Positions 55,571-64,000 of a DNA stretch of 64,000 nucleotides are shown in pieces. Source of the DNA: Tubiluchus corallicola (taxonomy: Eukaryota; Priapulida; Priapulimorpha; Priapulimorphida; Tubiluchidae); assembly GCA_030141605.1 (NCBI GenBank), contig JAQGDQ010000336.1:186001-250000 (forward strand), given 5' to 3'. A model generated the notes under the pieces. That model did not search any database. It was not told where the DNA came from and worked only from the letters and a program-made list of their open reading frames with translations. The stretch's first letter is position 1, and each line of letters starts with the position of its first letter. The translations under genes and the position numbers were made by a program.

Positions 55571-56243
55571 GATACTCACCCCAATTGCAGTATTACAAAA
55601 AAAATAAATAAAATAAGATTGAAAAGAAAACAAAAGAATAATGTTAACAACTGCACAAAATAATTATATTGTTAATAAAAGCGTAGAAGAGCATGTCCTC
55701 GTTTATGTACGACAATGCCACTTCAACAATAGTAAAAATATGTATTGATGTAATAAACTCTCTTAAGGTGATATTCTTAACATGTATATTGAGAGTTAAG
55801 GCAATTCTCTCTGCATAAATCTACACATCTGTATGTGCATTGCTTACCATATCAACATTACATGTATTTACTATGCCTTTATGTCCTGGATATGTATGTT
55901 CAAATTTAAACCTAAGTCTCAACAGTTCTATCTTAGTACACTCACCTTTCCTTTACTTACTTAAGCAACTTGGTTATGCTCCATATGCGAACTTTATGCT
56001 CCATTTATCTCACCTTATTCTGAAATCTTCGTCAAAATAATTGCGCATATAATTAATTACTAATAGCAACATTACTTACAGGGAGGTTGACTTTGGTAAC
56101 TTTTAGTTTCTCACCACGCTTTCACCAATCACTCGAATATCATTAACTTGGATAATTTACTCATTTAATAATTTTGTCACTTTATATCATATTATCGTTT
56201 CATGCTCTGTGTTTTTCTTGTAAAAAAAGGTGATAAATAAAGA

Positions 56244-56244
<1 letters not shown>
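55571..56244 (+). mobile_element. possible LINE 3' UTR remnant, (ACTT)n-tailed
   Basis: Only the terminus is suggestive: gataaataaagat directly joined to (ACTT)n resembles the aaataaagat-plus-microsatellite terminus at 29.3 kb. No reverse transcriptase remnant is recognised in the preceding 650 bp, so the extent and nature are uncertain. Confidence 0.3.
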
Positions 56245-56533
<289 letters not shown>

Positions 56534-57590
56534 TATGCAGATGTACACGCAAAGAATGAATTTCAATTAGCGTTTTTGAATTACTAGTTTCAGTTGCACA
56601 TAACATACATTTAATTCTTAATGAGAAGAGTAGGAATATTAGTTTAAAAAAATCCACAGTGATAATATAAGAAAACAAAATTGATGCTTTATTCTGTCTT
56701 GAAAACAATTCAAAGCTTTATACCACTAAAATGCTGAAGGTGTCTGCCCGTTTCTTTGGTAATGATTTTTACTAATCATTTTAATTTTTCTCCTTAAGGA
56801 TTTTCTCCATATTATGTACGTATCAAACTACTAATTCATATCTGCTTAGTTGAAACTTTTCACTAATGAAACGTGCTTCTTTTATGAAAAAAACTTGCCA
56901 AAGCATGAAGCAGGACCAGGCTACTAAAACGACATATAATTATAACATGCTAAAGCCATTCCATGATAAAAGAAATTTAATGTTAGCTGTATACTAAACA
57001 GTTTTATTGCTCCCATATGCTTATTTATAATAGCTACAACCAAGCCATTACATCAGGGTCATATAGGGGACAAATTCGTAAATATAAATGCCTTGCAATG
57101 TAAATTACATTCACTTAATAGAGATGCAATAGACTCTAATCAGCCTGAAAAAACTGGGATCAATTTCATCACAGTGAGCAATATTTGCTCGACCAAACTG
57201 ATAATGCTGATTGGTATAGTAATCTGTTTATTATCTATTATTTGTACAGACAACAGGCTTACACAAACGGAGAAATTATTTTGTACACGTATAGAGAGAG
57301 ATATACTAGGCTACATGAACCCAGGGTATGTGATCAGAGTTCACGCATATTAATGCGATGCCTTTTTGACTCCTGGACCGCAGCATTACATTGAGGGAGT
57401 AGACGAAGGTTTAATTTGGATTTTTCTTCTGCTGAAGTTCTCAAAAATTTCGAAATGTTCATTCGCTTTTTTGTAAATCTCAGAGAATCTCTAACCGGCA
57501 GAGTTGTTGGTCCACAGATGTTTGTTAAATGCTCTTAGGGGTACCAAATTGTGACCAACCCTAACCCGTTTATTAGTGAAAGTGGAATGA
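56534..57590. other. intergenic, nothing recognised
   Basis: AT-rich sequence before the apolipophorin-like gene. No exon or repeat is supported. Confidence 0.6.
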
Positions 57591-57594
57591 TCTT

Positions 57595-57670
57595 GCTGAT
57601 ATATACCGAGACTTATAAGTCATCAGCAACAACTTAGTCTTAGTAGGAATAACTGGCTTATCAAAACAAG
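57595..57670 (+). promoter_or_regulatory. putative core promoter of the apolipophorin-like gene
   Basis: A TATATA element lies at 57600-57605, about 66 bp before the start codon, which would place transcription start near 57630. No other element is clear. An in-frame TAA at 57650-57652 precedes the ATG. Confidence 0.4.
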
Positions 57671-57740
57671 ATGGAGGGAGCCAGAACAAGAACGTTAATT
57701 CTGTTGGCTTTGGCGCTCTTGGCTGCAAAAGCTTTTGCAG
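57671..57740 (+). CDS. apolipophorin-like exon 1 (signal peptide)
   Basis: Encodes the 23-residue signal peptide and one base of the next codon; donor GCAG|gtatgc. Confidence 0.9.
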
Positions 57741-60700
57741 GTATGCTAGATTTCTTTCTAAATTTTCACAAAGTTGTTATAGTGGTTACTTTATTTATCT
57801 GAATTTTTGCATTGTTTTATTATACTAGTTTTTTAAAATATTTCTTCAGTATTAATATTTTGCATTTTTTTCTAAACTGTGTTAAAGTTTTCCAGCTATA
57901 TCATGACTTCAAAATTTTTCACAAAGTTGTTATAGTGGTTACTTTATTTATCTGAATTTTTGCATTGTTTTATTATACTAGCTTTTTTTAAATATTTCTT
58001 CAGTATTAATATTTTGCATTTTTTTTCTAAACTGTGTTAAAGTTTTTCAGCTACATGATGGCTTCAAAAATTTAATCATTGTTATAAAATGGCCAAATGT
58101 CGACCAATCAAGCTCATATTAGTCTAAACAACTTTGGCCTAAATTACTGAATAATTTTTTTGAGAATTCAGCCTGCTAAATTAAGATTTTGTTGTCTCAA
58201 ACTCTTAGATCTTTTGTTTATTTTTCTTATTGGTGTTACGCAAAATCCTACTAATAACTATCATTCCATTATTATTCTCGTTACGCCGATTATTGATTTT
58301 AATAAGCAGATTATAAAATTGATTTATAGATTCTAGATTCTAGATTATAATTTAAATTTATTTAATTTTTTTGCAGTACCATTAGATGTTAGTTATGACA
58401 ATCAATGCTCACATACATGCGTTGTACCAGGTAAGTTATTTTTCATGTAATCATTATCATAATTTTCACACTGATTCTTACACGCTAACTGCTGCTGTCA
58501 AACTTCAAAGGAGTTCGATGAATATGCGCATAGATATCTAAAAAATGTTTAGGCTAATACAAGGCGCTAGATTAAAAAATTGACGAATTGCGGCTATCAA
58601 ACTTCAGAGGACTTCGGGAAAAAATTATATGGTTAATAACAGTTTCACCACGCAGGAAGACCCAAAACTGATTTTGACCCTTTAAAACTGTGACGAAAAC
58701 TGAAATTGCTGCTGCAAGGAATTCAATAGTTTTAGCAGGCAATTGCTTATGCCAAACTGATTAGAATAATTACATGATAAACGTTCTTCAATGTCCTTTA
58801 ACTCATTATTTAACAAACAGCTCTTTAAACACGGTCTGTTTGATAAAAATTTAGGCCTATTCTGCATAATTTCAAGCCAAAGTTATTGCGTCTAATCACA
58901 GAGGTAGGTCAAGGATCAATAAGTCAACAAATCAGGGTTAGCGAGAGAGCAAAGACTGTCTCCACGTGTGATAAGTGACGTTAACAAGAGTCAAAAGATC
59001 GATAATTTGCTTGCACTGCTCAATCACTTGTCAATCATTATTGTTTGTTTAAATGGCATAGATTGTCATTATCACTAATTTGCTTTACATACCTAAGGTC
59101 GTTGCCAGTATCAGTTTTTCAATGCTATATTTTGCAGATTGGAGTGCAAAAAACTTTCAATAATAGCAATCAATTTTATTTTTCGGGTTAATTATACTAG
59201 TCTTGGCAAGAAAACATTGAATTTTCTTGTAGAAGATCAAACAATCGTATAGCGGGTTGCGTGAAGTTCTTGGTCTGACAATAAAGTTTACATCCGGTTT
59301 TCCTGTTTTCTTGCAACGCAGTTAACTGGTTAGGCGCGCTATGATAGCACAAACAAAAAATTTACCAGCGGTGCGTTGCAGTCACTAAATCTCATTCAAG
59401 TAGAAAATTGCACAAGCTGTGAAAGCATAAAATACAAATATGTATTATTGGCGTGGTTTACTTTTTACAAAACGAAACTTTTATTGCATTATTTTGTATT
59501 TATTTTTAAGAAATTAATGTATTTTTACGACAGTTTTTGTGGACATAGCAGCATTTGGAGCGAATACTTTGCTTTCAGGTTCCAAATTATTTTGACGTTA
59601 TGTCAACACAATGAGTTAACCTTCAATAAATTTTAGTGATGGCTTCAAATTGGATACAACAGCTACCGAACTATCCACAAAAATGAATAAACGAGTAAAA
59701 TTTAATCGGCTAACTTGTTTATTTTTGTTTTAGATGAGCCAAAGTTTAGGTATGAGCCAGGCGCGACATACATTTACAAATATGAAGCTAGCACTTTAAC
59801 TGTCCTGCAGGGTTCTAGAACCGAGGGCAGTGGACTTCATATAGAATCCACTGTCCAGATACAGGTGCTGACACCATGTGACATGGTCCTGCGGGTAAGC
59901 AGTCGTGGTTTTTGTACCGTTATTTTACCCCACTTTACAGTTTATTTCCTTTTTTGTGTTATAAGTTCTGTACATTAATAACGAAACTTTCAGTTTTTGT
60001 GATTTTCCCAGTAAGTCTTAAATTAATTTTATTTATTTTTTGATTGGCTTTTGTTTGGTTACGTTTTTTTACCTAATAGATTGTACAATAACAAGACTTG
60101 CAGAATGCATAACTGCGTAAGCGGGTGGTGATTATAAACCAATATATTTACAGTTACGGGATGTGTCACTGTACGAAAGCGACCCGGACAACATAAACCG
60201 GAAAACGCCGTCTAGTGGCACCCGAGAATTCCAGCAGGCTCTTGAAGCAAACGACTTACGTTTTGCTTTCCAAGATGGCCGCATCGGTGACATTTGCCCG
60301 GACAGCGACGAATCCACATGGACTCTGAATATGAAACGCGGTATTTTGTCGGCTTTCCAGAATTCGATGAGTAATCTCAACCAAAATGATCATGTGCATG
60401 AGGTGAGTTACCGGAAAATCTCTTGTTTTACTTTCTCTCAATAGATGGTGCTGATTTCGCTTGGCTGTCTACTATACAAGCAGCTCATAGTAGTCTAAAC
60501 TTGTAACCTACGTCACTCTAACACCATTTATACACTTCAGGGACAATTTTGTTGTAAAAACGTTTGTTATTTAATGCTTTGTAACGATTTAAAGCACAAG
60601 AAAACACTCACTCATCTTAAACAAGGCTTAAAAAATTTGTGTTGACAAAACTAAACAAGAAACTAGCACCATCTGTTGAGCAGAATGGAATATACCAAAC

Positions 60701-61871
60701 AAGAAACTAGCACCATCTGTTGAGCAGAATGGAATATCGACAATACATCTATCGGGCAGATACACTCAATCAACAAACTTGAGCAACATGTTGTAAGTTG
60801 ATCTGATATTAAGTAACAAGAAAACACACTTCATTTAAAGCTTAAAAAATCTGTCTTTGAAATTCTGTATCACTTACGCATGCTGTCTTATTGCATACGG
60901 AGCTTGTAACAGCAGTATCCCTGTATAAAACTTGTAAATTTAAACTCTTACGATGACCGTTAGGAGCAGCCATTTTAACGGGAAGTTGTTTGAAACAAGT
61001 TTAGACAACATTGTGTAAAGTTTGAAGAAATTATCAGAGCATTCGTAGCGCACAATTTCACAAACTCAGCAAAAGTATATATGGCTTCATATTGTCAGTA
61101 ATATTATCAATCACGTGTCTTCTGGTGAACCAGTGGTGCACACTGGGATTTTAAATTTTAATTTTTCTTATTGCTAAATAATATAAGTCTGTATGGAAAT
61201 TTTTTTTTGAAATTTACCTGAATTTTTCTTTCTTCTCCTTTAAGGATGTCTATTCTATTCAGCTTGTTTTTCTTTTGCATATCATGACTAAAGGTTCGCT
61301 TACACTGTCGCTTTTTCAGACCGACATTGCTGGCAACTGCAAAGCGCAATACAACGTGCAGGAAACGTACTGGGGACGCGTCACCGTCAACAAAACTAAA
61401 GATCTGATTGGCTGTACCGATCGTCATGGCGACAGCAGCGCACTACAGTCCAACCAGTACCACGTCAATTCAGTAAGCGTTTCCCTTTAATTTTCCGACA
61501 GTTAAGTCTAGTTCTGTAAATGGAATTTGTTGTAGTATTTGTCATCATCATCATCTTCACCATCGTCATCATCTATTATGCATCCGAGGGCATGATTCTG
61601 TTCACCTCCCTATGCCAGGACTCCCTACTCGCTGTAATGTCCTAAGTGTTAGATATTAAACGTCATTGCAGTTCGTTATCCATTGAATCATACGTCCAAG
61701 GACATGTTGCTATTACCTCTTATCATCGTCACCATCGTCATCATCATCATCATCATCCAATGAATCATACGTCCAAGAACATGTTGCTATTACCTCTTAC
61801 CATCATCACCATCGTCATCATCATCATCATCCAATGAATCATACGTCCAAGAACATGTTGCTATTAGCTCT

Positions 61872-61903
<32 letters not shown>

Positions 61904-63194
61904 TCCAATGAATCATACGTCCAAGAACATGTTACGATTACCTCTTATCATCATCATCATCACCATCATCATCATCATTACCATCATCATCACCATCATC
62001 TTCATTATCTTCTTCTTCTTCCTCATCATCATTGTCATCATCATACAACGAATCATACGTGCAGTGACATGATTCTGCTCACCTCTCTATGCCAGGACTC
62101 CCTACTCGCCGCAATGCCCCAAGTACATTTATTTCTAAGGATCAATGCTGAAGTGTTTAAATCTTTCTGTGCAAAATCTAAATATGTTAACATTTGTCCT
62201 CCTGCAGGTTTTTTAGCTGGTTCTATGGTTTGTTGAAGAGCTATCTTCACTGGACTATCATTAGTCTAAGCATGTGTCTAATCCATCTTAAGCGACGCCA
62301 TTTTATTTTTTGACCAAATTTTTTTCACACGTGTTTTCTTGAGATTTTTTTGGCAATCTAATGTATACCCAAAATGTTTCTGTAATCTTAATTTAATGTA
62401 ATTTAATTTTAATTTAATTTTGCCTTTGAAACATGACAATTTCAGCTTTATAGTTTCCTTTTAACATCTTGAGTTCAGAGTTGTAGAGAAATACAGTTTC
62501 AACTAAGAATACATTGCCTGGTTAATATGGGAAATCTTTTACTTGTAGGACATACAGTCTTTGCCATTAATGGATAGTTCCCACCACTGTCAGCAGATCA
62601 TTGCCAGACAAATTCTGGAGAAATCTTACTGCAAAGAGACGCATCTGTTCCGACCGTTTAGCAAAGACAACAGCGGTGCACTCACTACGACCAGACAGAC
62701 CCTCACGTTCAACAACAAATACAGGGGAACTCAAAGTCGCATGAGTATGTAATACTGATATTAATATGATGTGGGTTTTTAATTGTTTGTGGTGTGCTAA
62801 GTGAATTTGATTTTAATGTTTGTCAGATTTGTTTTAGCTTGTGAATGTGTTGCATTATTTTTGTTTTGTATCACCCAAGTAAAATGCATTTGTAAAATGT
62901 AAGAAACATTCAGCAATCAGGCAAATCTTTGCCAGTAATTATGTCAATTCATGCTGCTAAGATTTCCAACTTTCTATTATAAGTTATGCTGCAAATATGA
63001 TCTGCTTAGTAATATCTATTATGTTAAGTTTAAAATAAAGGTTTTTGGAAAAGAGAGTCTTATATCAGTTCGGTTTAAAACGGTTTTATTTCTTAGACTA
63101 CATATCGTACCGGACGTCCATGCTCTTTGACCACGAATACAACGGTGAACAGAACAAGAATTACGAGAATGAAGTTGAGGTTATTTTGCGCCAG
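57671..63194 (+). CDS. apolipophorin/apolipoprotein B-like large lipid transfer protein, 5' part (seven exons)
   Basis: join(57671-57740, 58377-58430, 59734-59894, 60154-60402, 61320-61472, 62549-62744, 63097-63194), 327 residues, open at the right edge. Residues 1-23 form a signal peptide (Arg-rich start, then LILLALALLAAKAFA), so it is secreted. Next come CSHTC and PKFRYEPGATYIYKYEAST, the usual opening of apolipophorin-type proteins, and the lipovitellin/vitellogenin-N beta-barrel with SGLHIESTVQIQVLTPCDMV, the paired-Cys segment and WTLNMKRGILSAFQN, the near-universal NxKRGILSA motif of the family. Such proteins bind and carry lipids in body fluid and usually exceed 3000 residues, so most of the gene lies outside. 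Choice among apolipophorin, apoB-like and vitellogenin favours the first from the N-terminus; confidence in the superfamily is high. The start is the first ATG after an in-frame stop. No breaks seen. Confidence 0.93.
57741..58376 (+). other. apolipophorin-like intron 1 with a 153-bp tandem duplication
   Basis: Two near-identical copies of a segment starting ttttcacaaagttgttatag lie at about 57763-57915 and 57916-58068. The remainder is AT-rich. Confidence 0.85.
57763..58068. repeat. tandem duplication, period about 153 bp
   Basis: The copies differ by a few substitutions and length changes in T runs. Shared stretches include gtggttactttatttatctg and ttcttcagtattaatatttt. Confidence 0.9.
58377..58430 (+). 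CDS. apolipophorin-like exon 2
   Basis: Encodes VPLDVSYDNQCSHTCVVP, phase 1 at both ends; acceptor ttttgcag, donor CCAG|gtaagt. The two Cys mark the mature N-terminus. Confidence 0.88.
58431..59733 (+). other. apolipophorin-like intron 2
   Basis: 1.3 kb of AT-rich sequence; two related short phrases (gcta/tcaaacttca.agga.ttcg) recur near 58497 and 58597. No exon seen. Confidence 0.8.
59734..59894 (+). CDS. apolipophorin-like exon 3
   Basis: Encodes DEPKFRYEPGATYIYKYEAS through TPCDMVLR; acceptor gttttag, donor CGG|gtaagc, phase 0. Confidence 0.92.
60154..60402 (+). CDS. apolipophorin-like exon 4
   Basis: 83 codons with LRDVSLYESDPDN and WTLNMKRGILSAFQ; acceptor atttacag, donor GAG|gtgagt. 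It is the best-conserved exon for family assignment. Confidence 0.94.
60652..60738. repeat. 44-bp direct tandem duplication
   Basis: Two copies of a unit starting aaacaagaaactagcaccat, nearly identical. Confidence 0.9.
60815..61245 (-). repeat. dispersed repeat family A, copy 3 (in apolipophorin-like intron 4)
   Basis: In reverse complement it carries ccttaaaggagaagaaag, cccagtgtgcaccactgg, tacttttgctgagtt, gctctgataatttcttc and acacaatgttgtctaaac, in the same order as copies 1 and 2. It is shorter, with internal deletions. Confidence 0.65.
61320..61472 (+). CDS. apolipophorin-like exon 5
   Basis: 51 codons: TDIAGNCKAQYNVQETYWGR to NQYHVNS, with a Cys pair (NCK, GCT). Acceptor ctttttcag, donor TCA|gtaagc, phase 0. 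Confidence 0.9.
61527..61650 (-). mobile_element. LINE family 2, copy 3 (3' end only)
   Basis: On the minus strand it has gagtagggagtcctggcata, gaggtgaacagaatcatg and a GATGATGAT tail, closely matching copy 2. Confidence 0.7.
61680..61970 (-). repeat. minisatellite made of LINE terminus plus microsatellite tail
   Basis: Plus-strand units read ccaatgaatcatacgtccaa, gaacatgttgctattacctc, then CAT/CGT triplets; they start near 61678, 61757, 61831 and 61905, a period of about 75-80 bp. In reverse complement, ggacgtatgattcattgg followed by ATG triplets equals the LINE family 2 terminus seen at 51011-51030. Confidence 0.85.
62045..62335 (-). mobile_element. LINE family 2, copy 2
   Basis: The minus-strand frame near 62053-62250 reads AKKPAGGQMLTYLDFAQKDL, then NTSALILRNKC and ASRESWHREVSRIMS. 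DNA is nearly identical to copy 1 over its length, suggesting recent activity. It is 5'-truncated near 62335. Confidence 0.8.
62549..62744 (+). CDS. apolipophorin-like exon 6
   Basis: Encodes DIQSLPLMDSSHHCQQIIAR through NNKYRGTQSRM; acceptor acttgtag, donor ATGA|gtatgt, ends phase 1. Confidence 0.9.
62745..63096 (+). other. apolipophorin-like intron 6
   Basis: 352 bp of AT-rich sequence with standard gtatgt and tttcttag borders. Nothing else is seen. Confidence 0.85.
63097..63194 (+). CDS. apolipophorin-like exon 7 (last visible)
   Basis: Completes Asn and encodes YISYRTSMLFDHEYNGEQ to VEVILRQ; donor CAG|gtacgt, phase 0. The gene continues beyond the window. Confidence 0.9.
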
Positions 63195-63235
63195 GTACGT
63201 TTCACATTTTACATTATTTGCTTGCTTTAATTCAT

Positions 63236-63439
<204 letters not shown>

Positions 63440-64000
63440 GAGTTTATTTCGTATAAAAATATACAGTTTACAAAGATAAAGATGTTAGTAAAACAGGTAA
63501 TGCGATGTTAGTAAAGTAACATATCTACAGACATTCAACTTTATAATAACCACACATTGTAGTTCCCTTGTAATATTACAGTATACAGTGTTGTAAGGAG
63601 CTATAATAGATATCTTAAAACATAATCTTTAAATGAGTTCTTAACCTTTAATTTTACATTTTCGTTTAGATCTACAGTACAACCATATTTAAATCTTAAA
63701 TTTACTCGACTGTTATTTACATAGTAGCATAGCTTTGGAATTCTCAATGTGCAAGAGTTTGCAATTTTTCTAAAGTTTAATTTTCGACTATCTATTAAAT
63801 AATTCGCAGGCATTGTGCCACAAAAATACATTAACAATTTGACACTTTCATTTTGTCTAAAACCGAATATTTTTCTATAAGCAGTTATATAACAAGCGGA
63901 TTATTAGCGACCCATGAAAGTGGGAACGAATTTTTTGATACGCCATCGCTACGAACTTACTTTCTTTGTCGATGGTTGCTTAACGGCGGTAATGAATTGT
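63440..64000 (-). mobile_element. LINE family 3, 3' part, minus strand
   Basis: On the minus strand the frame includes AYRKIFGFRQNESVKLLMYF then CGTMPANYLIDSRKLNFRK, the AYRK(I/L)FG..R..S pattern common after the reverse transcriptase domain of many non-LTR elements. It is followed by a 3' UTR, aaataaactc and (ATA)n. Stops upstream of about 63900 show decay; the 5' end is unknown. Confidence 0.55.

Larger units (their letters stand above)
60403..61319 (+). other. apolipophorin-like intron 4
   Basis: Mostly repeat: a 44-bp direct duplication at about 60652-60738 and an inverted copy of dispersed repeat A at 60815-61245. The latter ends about 75 bp before exon 5. Confidence 0.75.
61473..62548 (+). 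other. apolipophorin-like intron 5, filled with LINE tail debris
   Basis: Contains LINE family 2 copy 3 (61527-61650, minus), a tandem array of LINE terminus plus CAT-rich tail (about 61680-61970) and copy 2 (62045-62335, minus). Only the last 200 bp look unrelated. Confidence 0.8.

Overview
This is a eukaryotic (metazoan) window: AT-rich, intron-containing, mostly non-coding, full of microsatellites and of fragments of non-LTR retrotransposons. I see parts of three protein-coding genes, all recognised from spliced exons with GT/AG borders whose phases match. The gene set (SoxE, HMG-CoA synthase, an apolipophorin-like lipid carrier) and the repeat content suggest an invertebrate bilaterian. 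I lean towards a marine deuterostome or lophotrochozoan but cannot fix the phylum from the sequence. Nothing is bacterial: no operons, CRISPR arrays or ribosome binding sites.

Layout. 1-3960: upstream non-coding DNA with a copy of an interspersed repeat (about 80-860) and a foldback-like repeat (2115-3022). 3961-20964 (+): a complete SoxE (Sox8/9/10-type) transcription factor gene in three coding exons, with a 14-kb first intron and a 1.4-kb second intron. 20965-48129: a 27-kb stretch without a recognisable gene. It holds one LINE 3' end (28.7-29.3 kb), a (CATC)n tract, a 47-bp minisatellite, and a long microsatellite-poor interval (30.1-43.5 kb) that could be regulatory. 48130-49906 (-): the first two coding exons of cytosolic-type HMG-CoA synthase, with a promoter-like cluster at 50380-50475. 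I could not find its later exons. 50600-57590: a repeat field with a LINE 3' end, a 660-bp compound pentanucleotide array, a 230-bp (GA)n tract, a pair of inverted dispersed repeats and an (ACTT)n/(ACCT)n tract. 57671-63194 (+) and past the right edge: the 5' seven exons of an apolipophorin/apoB-like large lipid transfer protein, with a signal peptide and the lipovitellin-type N-terminal domain.

The three genes are not an operon and probably do not form one pathway. SoxE is a nuclear developmental regulator, HMG-CoA synthase feeds the mevalonate pathway, and the apolipophorin-like protein is a secreted lipid carrier. HMG-CoA synthase and the lipid carrier both concern lipid metabolism, but nothing shows co-regulation.

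The most interesting non-gene signals are: (i) several LINE families whose 3' ends each run into a different long microsatellite, one having expanded its tail together with its own terminus into a minisatellite; (ii) an apparently unnamed interspersed repeat of up to about 0.7 kb in three copies; (iii) an inverted pair of TTCGAA-rich repeats; (iv) the block-structured pentanucleotide array; (v) the apparently incomplete HMG-CoA synthase locus with an unusual Pro-to-Cys change. All coordinates were read by eye, so repeat borders are approximate. Exon borders are exact to the splice sites described.
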